This document shows, one piece after another, positions 1-6,393 of a stretch of 7,801 bases of DNA; the stretch's first letter is position 1; the number at the start of each line of letters is the position of its first letter. The translations under genes were made by a program, and so were the position numbers. This DNA comes from DAOTEJ01 sp035454085 (GTDB taxonomy: Bacteria > Pseudomonadota > Gammaproteobacteria > Burkholderiales > Burkholderiaceae_F): assembly GCA_035454085.1 (NCBI GenBank), contig DAOTEJ010000098.1, forward strand, positions 1 through 7,801. The letters are read 5' to 3'. The notes under the pieces were generated by a model that saw nothing but the letters and a program-made list of their open reading frames with translations, had not been told where the DNA came from and searched no databases.

Positions 1-1379
1 GCGTAGCGGCGCGTCAAGACCTGACGCATCGCGGCGTAGTCGTCCCCGGGGGCCACGCCCTCGATGTTGTAGCGCCGGTACTCGGCGGGCTGCATGTTGT
101 GCGCCTGGAACACGACGCAGGACGCCTGGGTCGCCTCGCCCGCGGTATGACTCACGTCGAAGCACTCGATGCGCAGGGCGTCGGGGTCGCTGTCGGCTGC
201 GTCCATCCCGAGCGTATCCATCAGGGCCAGCGTGCGGGCGCGCTGCGACCCGGTGTCAGCCAGGCGCCGCGCGAGCGCGATGCGCGCATTGGCCACGGCC
301 ATCTCGAGCCAGCGGCGGCGCTGCTCCTGCGGCTGGCGCACCACCGTGATGCGTCGCCCCGCCATCTCGCTGACCAGTTCCGCGAGCTCGCCGCTCTCGC
401 CCTCGACGCTGAGGATCAGGGTCTCGGGCACGGGCAGAGCAAGGTAGTGCTGCGACACGAAGGCATCGAGGATCTCGGCGGGCTCGGGAGCCTCGGCCTG
501 CGCCCGCCCCAGCGAAGGGAAGTAGGCGTGGTCGCCAAGGTGACGGCCGCCGCGCACCATGGCGAGGTTCACGCAAACCTGCCCGCCCTCCACCACAACC
601 GCAATCACGTCGGCGTCGATGTCGCTGCCGGTGGTCTCGACGGCCTGCTGGTGCAGGACGTCCGAGATCGAGGCAAGCTGGTCGCGCAGCGCGGCGGCCT
701 CCTCGAAGCGCAGCGCCTCCGCCGCCTGGTGCATGCGGCTCTCGATGCCGCGCATCACGTCCTGGGTGCGGCCACGCAGGAAGTCCAGCGCCTGCTCGAC
801 GTCGGCAGCGTAGTCGGCATCGCTGATCAAGCCCACGCACGGCCCGCTGCAGCGCTGGATCTGGTGCAGCAGGCAGGGACGGCTGCGGTTGGCGAAGACC
901 GTGTCCTCGCAGGTGCGCAGCCTGAACACCTTTTGCAGCAGGTGAACCGCGTCGCGCACCGCCCAGGAGTTGGGGTACGGGCCAAAGTAGCGGCTGCGTC
1001 GGTCCACCGCGCCGCGGTAGTACGAGATGCGCGGATACGCCTGGCCACCGATCTTCAGGTAGGGATAGCTCTTGTCGTCGCGGAACAAAACGTTGTAGCG
1101 CGGCGCCAGCGACTTGATGAGGTTGTTCTCGAGCAGCAGCGCTTCGGCCTCGGAGCGCGTCACCGTGGTCTCGATGCGCGCAATGCGCGCCACCATGTGC
1201 GCCACGCGCGGGCCCAGGGTCTTCTGGAAGTAGCTCGAGACGCGCCGCTTGAGGTCGCGCGCCTTGCCCACGTAGAGCGCCGTGCCCTCTGCGTCAAAAT
1301 AGCGGTAGACGCCCGGCAGCGAGGGCAGCCCTTTGAGGATCGGAGCCGGGTCGAAGCGGGCGGGTTCGGAATCTGCCAT
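1..1379 (-). CDS. uvrC: UvrABC excinuclease subunit C, N-terminal 459 residues (cut by window edge)
   Basis: UvrC makes both incisions around a DNA lesion bound by UvrB in nucleotide excision repair, in the cytoplasm. Reading the minus strand from the ATG at 1379 gives an open frame to the window edge. Visible in order: a GIY-YIG nuclease domain (GVY at 23-25, YVGK at 36-39, TRSEAEALLLENNLIK at 74-89); four cysteines C157, C169, C177 and C181, with the same 12/8/4 spacing as the E. coli UvrC iron-sulfur cysteines; a UVR motif that binds UvrB (about 215-233); and the start of the RNase H-like second nuclease, with FDVSH (D408) and GDDYAAM (D447) matching catalytic E. coli D399 and D438. About 150-200 C-terminal residues, including the helix-hairpin-helix region, lie outside. 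The start fits the family: only about 20 residues precede the GIY-YIG core. It diverges from earP across 28 bp. Confidence 0.97.
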   Translation of the reverse strand, partial: MADSEPARFDPAPILKGLPSLPGVYRYFDAEGTALYVGKARDLKRRVSSYFQKTLGPRVAHMVARIARIETTVTRSEAEALLLENNLIKSLAPRYNVLFRDDKSYPYLKIGGQAYPRISYYRGAVDRRSRYFGPYPNSWAVRDAVHLLQKVFRLRTCEDTVFANRSRPCLLHQIQRCSGPCVGLISDADYAADVEQALDFLRGRTQDVMRGIESRMHQAAEALRFEEAAALRDQLASISDVLHQQAVETTGSDIDADVIAVVVEGGQVCVNLAMVRGGRHLGDHAYFPSLGRAQAEAPEPAEILDAFVSQHYLALPVPETLILSVEGESGELAELVSEMAGRRITVVRQPQEQRRRWLEMAVANARIALARRLADTGSQRARTLALMDTLGMDAADSDPDALRIECFDVSHTAGEATQASCVVFQAHNMQPAEYRRYNIEGVAPGDDYAAMRQVLTRRY

Positions 1380-1407
1380 CGCACTCGTGAATTCGCCGAA
1401 ATCGAGT
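1380..1407. promoter_or_regulatory. 28-bp divergent intergenic region between uvrC and earP
   Basis: Only 28 bp separate the uvrC and earP start codons, so each promoter must lie largely within the other gene's 5' coding sequence. On the minus strand a CATACT hexamer (about 1406-1411, inside the first earP codons) resembles a -10 box for uvrC, but no good -35 partner is visible. Neither gene has a strong Shine-Dalgarno sequence. The region is defined by the two gene starts; the promoter assignment is weak. Confidence 0.35.
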
Positions 1408-2559
1408 ATGACAGACACTGCCCGCACGCCACCTCACGCCGCGCCGAACTGCGATCTGTTCTGCCAGGTGATCGACAACTACGGCGACGCCGGCTTTGCC
1501 TGGCGCCTGGCCCGCGCCCTGCACGCCGAGCGCGGCTGGCGCGTGCGCCTGTTCATCGACCGCCCGGCGACCCTCGCAAGCCTGGTGCCTGCGCTCGGCG
1601 CCGGCGCAGGGGCCGAAGGACTCGAGTCCGGGTTCACCGCTCAGAGCGTCGACGGCGTTGAAGTGCTGCCCTGGGATCGCGCCCTCGCGGCGCGTCCCGC
1701 CGGCATCGTGATCGAGGCCTTCGGGTGCCGCCTGCCCGACACCTACCTCGAGCGCATGGCCGCCGAGGCCGCGCCGCGCGCCTGGATCAACCTCGAGTAC
1801 CTGAGCGCCGAGCCCTGGGTGCGCGGCTGCCACGCCCTGCCCTCGCCGCACCCGCGCCTGCCGCTGACCAAACACTTCTTCTTTCCGGGCTTCGAAGCGG
1901 GCACCGGCGGTGTACTGATCGAGCGCGGATTGGAGCAGGAGCGACTCGCCTTCCGTGCCGATCCGGCCGAGCGAGCCACGACGCTGGGGGCGCTGGGCGC
2001 CGACCCGCGCGCGCCCTTCACCGTCTTCCTGTTCTGCTACCCCTCAGCACCGCTGGCAGCGCTGGCCCAGGCGCTGGCGGCCTCGCCGCAGCCGAGCCAG
2101 TGGCTGCTGGCTCCCGGCGCAGCACGCGAGTTCGCGAGTCTGGCGCCGCCGCAAGCCCGCTGCGTCGCCCTGCCCTTCGTGCCCCAGGCCGACTTCGATC
2201 GCCTGCTCTGGTCGGTCGATCTGGCGCTGGTGCGTGGCGAGGATTCGTTCGTGCGCGCGCAGCTCGCTGCGGTTCCCTTCGTCTGGCAGGCCTACCCCCA
2301 GGCCGAGGGCGCCCACCTCGCCAAGCTCGAGGCCTTTGCTCGGCTCTACGCCGACGGCCTGAGCCCGGCGCCGGCCGCCGCATGGCTCGGGTTTTCCCGA
2401 GCATGGAACGAAGGCACCATGAGCAGCGCCACTTGGGATGCGCTGCGGGCCTCGCTGCCGGAACTCGCCAAGCACGCCGATTCCTGGCGCAGTCGCCTGG
2501 CAAGACTCGGGAGTCTTGCCGATGCGCTGGGCTCATTTGCCGAGGCCCGGCTAAAATAG
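1408..2559 (+). CDS. earP: EF-P arginine rhamnosyltransferase EarP
   Basis: EarP transfers rhamnose from dTDP-beta-L-rhamnose to Arg32 of elongation factor P, which activates EF-P to rescue ribosomes stalled at polyproline. The product is 383 residues, the usual size for this inverting GT-B family (formerly DUF2331). Near the N-terminus lies CDLFCQVIDNYGDAGF, where D23 and D27 correspond to the functionally essential Asp13 and Asp17 of Pseudomonas putida EarP. The C-terminal donor-binding domain carries RGEDSFVRAQ at 276-285, then the conserved VWQAYPQAEGAH stretch. I chose the ATG at 1408 because it places the first strand where the family begins. An upstream in-frame ATG at 1333 would add 25 residues antisense to the uvrC start and is unlikely. 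No strong ribosome binding site is seen. The target gene efp follows 83 bp downstream, as is typical. No dTDP-rhamnose synthesis genes are in view. Confidence 0.96.
   Translation: MTDTARTPPHAAPNCDLFCQVIDNYGDAGFAWRLARALHAERGWRVRLFIDRPATLASLVPALGAGAGAEGLESGFTAQSVDGVEVLPWDRALAARPAGIVIEAFGCRLPDTYLERMAAEAAPRAWINLEYLSAEPWVRGCHALPSPHPRLPLTKHFFFPGFEAGTGGVLIERGLEQERLAFRADPAERATTLGALGADPRAPFTVFLFCYPSAPLAALAQALAASPQPSQWLLAPGAAREFASLAPPQARCVALPFVPQADFDRLLWSVDLALVRGEDSFVRAQLAAVPFVWQAYPQAEGAHLAKLEAFARLYADGLSPAPAAAWLGFSRAWNEGTMSSATWDALRASLPELAKHADSWRSRLARLGSLADALGSFAEARLK
2499..2520. repeat. Perfect 10-bp inverted repeat inside the earP 3' end
   Basis: GGCAAGACTC (2499-2508), GG (2509-2510) and GAGTCTTGCC (2511-2520) form a perfect 10-bp inverted repeat. 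As RNA it would fold as a 9-bp stem with a four-base loop. It lies in earP codons about 40 bases before the stop and has no T-tract after it, so it is not a standard intrinsic terminator. Its function is unknown; it could be a pause or processing hairpin, or a protein-binding palindrome ahead of efp. Confidence 0.8.
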
Positions 2560-2564
2560 CGGGC
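2545..2564. repeat. Imperfect inverted repeat spanning the earP stop codon
   Basis: GCCCG-G-CTA (2545-2553), AAA (2554-2556) and TAG-CGGGC (2557-2564) pair as an 8-bp stem with one bulged G and a three-base loop. The right arm contains the earP stop codon. No T-tract follows. It lies 24 bases after the perfect inverted repeat at 2499-2520, so two hairpins sit in tandem between earP and efp. Confidence 0.5.
2552..2557 (+). promoter_or_regulatory. Possible -10 element for efp
   Basis: TAAAAT matches the sigma-70 -10 consensus at five of six positions and is one of few AT-rich hexamers here. It overlaps the earP stop codon and lies 85 bases upstream of the efp ATG. The best -35 candidate, TGGGCT at 2528-2533 with an 18-base spacer, matches at only three positions. 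EF-P is generally abundant, so a promoter of its own is reasonable, but the evidence is thin. The same bases form the loop of an inverted repeat. Confidence 0.25.
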
Positions 2565-2642
2565 TGACCGCAAGCCAAACACACCTACGAACCCGGGTCG
2601 CCCGCAGCTCGCGCCGCCCCGTCATCCCCAGAGACATAACTC

Positions 2643-3203
2643 ATGAAACTCGCGCAGGAACTCCGCTCGGGCAACGTCATCATGGTGGGCAAGGACCCCA
2701 TGGTCGTGCTCAAGGCCGAATACAGCAAGTCGGGCCGCAACGCCTCGGTCGTCAAGGTGAAGCTCAAGAACATCCTCAATGGCTCGGGCACGGAAACCGT
2801 GTACCGCGCCGACGACAAGTTCGAACTGCTCATGCTCGACCGCAGGGAGGTGACCTACTCGTACTTCGCCGATCCGATGTACGTGTGGATGGACGCCGAC
2901 TACAACCAGTACGAGATCGAGCCCGAGAGCATGGCCGACGCCCTGCACTACCTCGAGGACGGCCTGCCCGCCGAGGTCGTGTTCTACGAGGGCCGCGCCA
3001 TCTCGGTCGAACTGCCCAACAATGTCGTGCGCGAGGTCACCTACACCGAGCCCGCCGTCAAGGGCGACACCTCGGGCAAGGTGCTCAAGCCGGCGAAGAT
3101 CGCCACCGGCTTCGAGGTGCAGGTGCCCGCGTTCGTCGAGACCGGCGACCGCATCGAGATCGACACCCGCACCGGCGAGTACCGCAGCCGCGTGATGAAG
3201 TAG
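2643..3203 (+). CDS. efp: Translation elongation factor P (Arg32 type)
   Basis: EF-P binds between the ribosomal P and E sites and promotes peptide-bond formation at consecutive prolines. The 186-residue product has the family's standard length and three-beta-domain layout: an N-terminal KOW-like domain (about 1-63) and two OB-type domains (about 66-127 and 130-186), ending with the typical TGEYRSRV motif. The modified loop reads SKSGRNAS with arginine exactly at position 32. This identifies the EarP/rhamnose class rather than the lysine class modified by EpmA/EpmB, and agrees with earP directly upstream. The ATG at 2643 is set by the family N-terminus (MKLAQELRSGNVI); the upstream AGAGA is a modest ribosome binding site. 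A leader of 83 bases separates it from earP, and a strong terminator follows 17 bases after the stop. Confidence 0.99.
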   Translation: MKLAQELRSGNVIMVGKDPMVVLKAEYSKSGRNASVVKVKLKNILNGSGTETVYRADDKFELLMLDRREVTYSYFADPMYVWMDADYNQYEIEPESMADALHYLEDGLPAEVVFYEGRAISVELPNNVVREVTYTEPAVKGDTSGKVLKPAKIATGFEVQVPAFVETGDRIEIDTRTGEYRSRVMK

Positions 3204-3220
3204 TCGCAGCACACGCCGCT

Positions 3221-3258
3221 GCGCAACGCCCCGCCCCGAGCGGGGCGTTGTGCGTTTA
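3221..3258 (+). terminator. Hairpin terminator after efp
   Basis: CAACGCCCCGC (3224-3234) and GCGGGGCGTTG (3240-3250) form a perfect 11-bp stem around a five-base loop. G-T, C-G and G-C pairs extend it to 3221-3253. The short GTTTA after it is a weak T-tract, but the stem is very stable. It lies between the convergent efp and DUF924 genes; on the minus strand no T-run follows, so it mainly serves efp. Confidence 0.8.
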
Positions 3259-3297
3259 CGGGCCTGGGGCAGCCGCCACCGGCCGTGCCGCGCGGGC

Positions 3298-3885
3298 TCA
3301 GAAGCCGGCGCCGGGCTGCTTCAGGTAATCGACTTCCGCGGGGGTGGAAGTTCGTCCCAGCACCGCGTTGCGGTGCGGGTAGCGGCCAAAGCGCGCGATG
3401 ACCTCGGCGTGCCGCTCGGCCCACACCAGAGGCTCGGCCAGGCCGTCGAGCGCGAGCCCGGCAAACAGGCGCAAAGATTCGCGCTGATCCTCGGGGTGCT
3501 CCGAGTGCTCGAAGGGCAGGTACGCGAACCAGCGCTGCTCCAGGCTCAGTTCCCGGTCCCAGCCCCGCTGCACCATGCGGCGCGCCAGCGCGAGGGCGCG
3601 TCCGTCACCGGCGAAGGCCGCGGCCGTCCCGCGATGAAGGTTGCGCGGGAACTGGTCGAGCAGCACGACGAGCGCCAGCGCACCGCGCGCGGTATCGGCC
3701 CAATCGTCCAGGCTCCCGGCCAGTGCCGCCTCGACCAGGGCGCCGAAGCGGGCGCGGATCTCGGCATCGGTCTGCTCGGACTTCTCGAACCACACGCGCC
3801 GCGCGCCGCCCGCGCTGCGCACATCCGCGGGGTCGAACCAGTAGTCGAGCACGGCCTGCGCCGGCGGCGGAATGAGGCGACTCAT
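3298..3885 (-). CDS. DUF924 family protein, function unknown
   Basis: The 195-residue product matches the DUF924 family (COG3803), common in proteobacteria and without an assigned biochemical role; the fold is helical and TPR-like. Family hallmarks are clear: VLDYWF near the N-terminus (12-17), WFEKSEQTD (32-40), LLDQFPRN (75-82) followed by HRGTAAAFAGD, YLPFEHSE (122-129), and FGRYPHRN with LGR and STPAE close to the C-terminus (166-184). I chose the ATG at 3885 because the conserved core begins about ten residues later. The open frame extends upstream to 3972, but that extension overlaps the alanyl-tRNA editing gene and looks non-conserved. No signal peptide or membrane segment is seen, so it is probably cytoplasmic. 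It lies 49 bp after the AlaX gene in the same direction and is probably its operon partner. IPPPA at residues 5-9 contains a three-proline run. Confidence 0.93.
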   Translation of the reverse strand: MSRLIPPPAQAVLDYWFDPADVRSAGGARRVWFEKSEQTDAEIRARFGALVEAALAGSLDDWADTARGALALVVLLDQFPRNLHRGTAAAFAGDGRALALARRMVQRGWDRELSLEQRWFAYLPFEHSEHPEDQRESLRLFAGLALDGLAEPLVWAERHAEVIARFGRYPHRNAVLGRTSTPAEVDYLKQPGAGF

Positions 3886-3934
3886 GCCTGCCGCCCGGCG
3901 CCGCACTGCACGCTCGCACCCGCGTGGCGCGAGC

Positions 3935-4660
3935 TCAAGCGAACTCCAGCACCACGCGGCGCGTGCGGGCACTTTTCTTCTCGATCTTGGCCACGCGCAG
4001 CGCGCCTATCTGCCCGGTGCGCGACACGTGCGTGCCGCCGCAGGGCTGCAGGTCGATGCCCTCGATGCGCACCAGGCGCACCCGCCCCGTTCCCAGCGGT
4101 GGTGAAACGCTCATCGACTTCACCAGGCCCGGGTTGGCGGCAAGTTCCTCGTCGCTGATCCACTCCAGGCTCACCGGCACGTCGGCCGCAATCAGGCGAT
4201 CCAGGCCCGCCTGCACCGCTGCACGCTCGAGCGGCGCAGTCATCGCGAAGTCGAGCCGCGCGTAGTCGCTGGTGATGCTGCAACCATCCACCGGCTCGCG
4301 CACCACCGCGCACAAAAGATGGGTGGCGGTGTGCAGGCGCATGTGGCGCTCGCGTCGCTCCCAGTCGACCAGAGCCCGCACGGTCGTGCCCGGCACGAGC
4401 AGCGCCCGCCACTCATCGCCTTCGAGCAGGTGCAGCGCGTCGTCGGGCGTGGCGTCGGGCCGCGGGCTCTTGCGCGTGTCGCTCACCCGCAGGCGCGCGC
4501 CGTCGGCCAGTTCGAGCCAGCCCGAATCACCCGCCTGGCCACCCCCCAGGGCGTAGAACACGGTGCGGTCGAGTTCCACCCCGTGTTCGTGCACCTCGGT
4601 CACGCGCGCCGTGCACTCGCGCAGATTTGCGTCGCGTCGATGCAGCGCTTCGCCGGCCAT
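3935..4660 (-). CDS. Alanyl-tRNA editing protein, AlaX-M type
   Basis: Free-standing AlaX proteins hydrolyse Ser-tRNA(Ala) or Gly-tRNA(Ala), backing up proofreading by alanyl-tRNA synthetase. The 241-residue product has the medium-length (AlaX-M) form: an N-terminal beta-barrel domain with the glycine-rich FYALGGGQAGDSG (35-47), then the editing domain. The four zinc ligands are present: HTATH (H110, H114) and CGGTH (C207, H211). There is no aminoacylation domain, so this is not a piece of alaS. The start at 4660 is firm on the upstream side, because the TGA at 4663-4661 lies immediately before it in the same frame. That TGA is also the apparent stop of the upstream acyltransferase gene, giving a TGA-ATG junction without spacing. 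The ribosome binding site is poor (GAGAA), so reinitiation after upstream translation is likely. DUF924 follows 49 bp later. Confidence 0.95.
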   Translation of the reverse strand: MAGEALHRRDANLRECTARVTEVHEHGVELDRTVFYALGGGQAGDSGWLELADGARLRVSDTRKSPRPDATPDDALHLLEGDEWRALLVPGTTVRALVDWERRERHMRLHTATHLLCAVVREPVDGCSITSDYARLDFAMTAPLERAAVQAGLDRLIAADVPVSLEWISDEELAANPGLVKSMSVSPPLGTGRVRLVRIEGIDLQPCGGTHVSRTGQIGALRVAKIEKKSARTRRVVLEFA

Positions 4661-6271
4661 TCAGTTCTCGCGCGCCGCGGCAAACGCCGAACGNNNNNNN
4701 NNNNNNNNNNNNNNNNNNNNNNNNNNNNNNNNNNNNNNNNNNNNNNNNNNNNNNNNNNNNNNNNNNNNNNNNNNNNNNNNNNNNNNNNNNNNNAACAGCC
4801 ACTCTTCCGCCGCCTCGGCGCTGACCGGCTCGCCCCAGGGCAGCAGCAGCAGTGCCGAGACCAGCTTCTCGAACTCAGCGGCAAAGCGGTCGATGATCGC
4901 CTGCGGCTCACGGCACACGCGCTTGTCGGTGATCAGGCCGAACTGCACGCCGCCCGAGTACGACAGGATCGACACGCCCACCGCGATGTCGCCCGACTGC
5001 GGCACCCAGAACATCATGCGTCGGATCTGCGCGCCGGCCATGTAGAGCGGCTCGCGCGGCCCCGGCACGTTGGTCATCACGGCCGTCGCCTTGCTCGCCA
5101 GGATGTCGGTGATCTGCTTTTGCACCGCGCGGGGCGCAACACCCATCACCCCCAGCAGGCCCATGGCCAGCACCGCGGTGTAGCCGTGCTTGAGCTGCTC
5201 CATGCGGGCGCGCACCTCGTGCACGCGCGCGATCGGGTTGTCCATGCCCACCGGCAGCAGCAGAGGCACCAGACCGAACTTGTTGCCCAGCCCCTTGCTG
5301 CGCGGCCCGCGCAGGTTGACCGGCACCATGGCGCGCAGTTCGATCCCGTCGGTGAACTCGCCGCGGTCGGCAAGGTAGCCGCGGATCGCGCCCGCCACGC
5401 ACGACAGCAGCACGTCATTGACCGACGCGCCCAGCGCGTAGCCCACCGCCTTGACCTCCTCGAGCGGCAGGGGTTCGTTCCACGCCACGACCTTGGAGCC
5501 GCCGGGGCGGCCCTTGAGGCTGGTCTCGCTGTCGGGATCCATCAGGGCGAGCGCGGCGGCGTCCTTCGACACCTGGGCCGCGACGCGCGCGTACTCGGTG
5601 GCGGCCTCGCCCACCATCTCGGGGTCGTCGAGGATCGCGCCATAGGCGTGCAACACACGCGTGGCGATGTCGCCGGTGCGGTCGAGCGCCTTGACGGTCG
5701 CATCGGTGATCGGTCGAAGCAGCGCCTCCCAGGGCGCGGGAGCGCCGCGCCCGTCCGCTGCCAGTTGCTCGAGCGCCGAGGGCGGCAGCTCGTGGCTCAG
5801 GCTGTCTTCGGACGAGCCGGCGGTCATCGACAGCAGCACCTGGATGAGCGCCATGCCGTCGGCGATCGCGTGGTGGATGCGCACCACCATCGCCTGGCCG
5901 CCCTCGACGTTGTCGATCAGGTGGAACTGCCACAGCGGCCGGTTGGGATCGAGCGCCTCGCCGGCCAGGCGCGCCGTGAACTTCTGGAAGTCGCGCCGCG
6001 TGCCCTTGCCCGGCAGCGCAACGCGGATCAGGTGCTGGTCGAGGTCGAAGTTGTCGTCCTCCTCCCAGTGCCAGCTGCCGGTGGCGTCGCTCACGGCACG
6101 CGCGCGGAAGCGGAAGTACGACAGAAAGCGCGACTCCAGCACGGCGCGCAGCCGGGCCAGGTCGAGCGGACGATCGTAGACATAGACGCCGACGATCATC
6201 ATCAGGTTGCCCGGCGAGTCCATGCGCAGCCACGCCGTGTCGACCGGAGACATCTTCACCCGCTTGCCCAT
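4661..6271 (-). CDS. Wax ester synthase / diacylglycerol acyltransferase (WS/DGAT), with assembly gap near the C-terminus
   Basis: This family esterifies a fatty alcohol or diacylglycerol with acyl-CoA, making wax esters or triacylglycerol for storage at the inner membrane. Counting from the ATG at 6271: PLW at 112-114, catalytic HHAIADG at 133-139 (HHxxxDG, with H134 as the general base), NDVLL from 285, PVNLR at 317-321, TNVPGP at 400-405, then the C-terminal domain with SYSGGVQFGLITD. All key residues are intact. The 492 residues before the gap already cover the whole conserved fold (A. baylyi AtfA has 458). The start has an AGGAGA eight bases upstream; an in-frame GTG at 6292 is less likely. 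Positions 4694-4793 are 100 Ns, so true length and frame across the gap are unknown. The ten codons after it end in TGA touching the AlaX start and are only tentatively part of this gene. The acyl-CoA-binding protein gene is divergent. Substrate preference cannot be told. Confidence 0.93.
   Translation of the reverse strand: MGKRVKMSPVDTAWLRMDSPGNLMMIVGVYVYDRPLDLARLRAVLESRFLSYFRFRARAVSDATGSWHWEEDDNFDLDQHLIRVALPGKGTRRDFQKFTARLAGEALDPNRPLWQFHLIDNVEGGQAMVVRIHHAIADGMALIQVLLSMTAGSSEDSLSHELPPSALEQLAADGRGAPAPWEALLRPITDATVKALDRTGDIATRVLHAYGAILDDPEMVGEAATEYARVAAQVSKDAAALALMDPDSETSLKGRPGGSKVVAWNEPLPLEEVKAVGYALGASVNDVLLSCVAGAIRGYLADRGEFTDGIELRAMVPVNLRGPRSKGLGNKFGLVPLLLPVGMDNPIARVHEVRARMEQLKHGYTAVLAMGLLGVMGVAPRAVQKQITDILASKATAVMTNVPGPREPLYMAGAQIRRMMFWVPQSGDIAVGVSILSYSGGVQFGLITDKRVCREPQAIIDRFAAEFEKLVSALLLLPWGEPVSAEAAEEWLXXXXXXXXXXXXXXXXXXXXXXXXXXXXXXXXXXRSAFAAAREN
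4694..4793. other. Assembly gap of exactly 100 N
   Basis: One hundred consecutive undetermined bases. This round number is the usual placeholder for a scaffold join of unknown size, so distances and reading frame across it should not be trusted. It falls after the conserved part of the acyltransferase gene and 34 bases before the AlaX start. Extra sequence could be missing here. Confidence 0.99.
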
Positions 6272-6279
6272 CGCTCTCG

Positions 6280-6285
6280 TCTCCT
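6280..6285 (-). promoter_or_regulatory. Ribosome binding site of the WS/DGAT gene
   Basis: AGGAGA on the minus strand, eight bases before the ATG at 6271. It decides the start: the alternative GTG at 6292 lies upstream of this site and lacks a comparable one. Confidence 0.75.
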
Positions 6286-6300
6286 GGGGCACGCCGCGGC

Positions 6301-6360
6301 GCGCACCTCTTCTGTGGTTTTAACCCTTACGATAATCTAGCTACTTCCATTCACAAACGC
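6301..6360. promoter_or_regulatory. Divergent promoter region between WS/DGAT and acyl-CoA-binding protein genes
   Basis: This 60-base stretch is clearly AT-rich against its surroundings, and the two genes start away from each other around it. For the minus strand, TTGTGA (6356-6351) and TATCGT (6334-6329), spaced by 16 bases, each match the sigma-70 consensus at four of six positions. For the plus strand, GATAAT (6331-6336) is a good -10 but has no clear -35. The two -10 candidates overlap. A short inverted repeat, GGTT-TT-AACC (6316-6325), lies near the expected minus-strand transcription start and could be an operator. The region is convincing as a promoter area; the exact boxes are inferred. 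Confidence 0.5.
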
Positions 6361-6380
6361 GCGGCACCAAGCCGCCACAC

Positions 6381-6387
6381 GGGGGAG
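6381..6387 (+). promoter_or_regulatory. Ribosome binding site of the acyl-CoA-binding protein gene
   Basis: GGGGGAG ends six bases before the ATG at 6394, a strong and well-spaced Shine-Dalgarno sequence that supports this start. Confidence 0.75.
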
Positions 6388-6393
6388 ACAGGA

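Noticed and set aside
1333..1407. Upstream ATG that would extend EarP by 25 residues
   Set aside because: The extension is antisense to the first uvrC codons, and the conserved EarP N-terminus begins shortly after the ATG at 1408.
99..1661. Long plus-strand open frame (520 codons)
   Set aside because: It is antisense to uvrC and runs into earP in another frame. The translation is rich in Arg, Ala and His with no recognisable motif, while the minus strand encodes a clear UvrC.
2560..2642. Possible riboswitch or leader peptide in the efp leader
   Set aside because: Only a short ACCCGGGT palindrome is visible; there is no conserved aptamer pattern and no small reading frame with a ribosome binding site.
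3204..3297. Possible small RNA or gene between efp and DUF924
   Set aside because: The segment is explained by the efp terminator hairpin and a short GC-rich remainder without a promoter or a plausible reading frame.
3886..3972. Upstream extension of the DUF924 frame by 29 residues
   Set aside because: It overlaps the AlaX gene end and shows no family similarity. The ATG at 3885 places the conserved VLDYWF motif at the expected distance.
4319..6340. Long plus-strand open frame (673 codons including the gap)
   Set aside because: It mirrors the WS/DGAT and AlaX genes and crosses the N gap. It has low-complexity His/Arg/Ala composition and no domain; it results from GC bias in the real genes.
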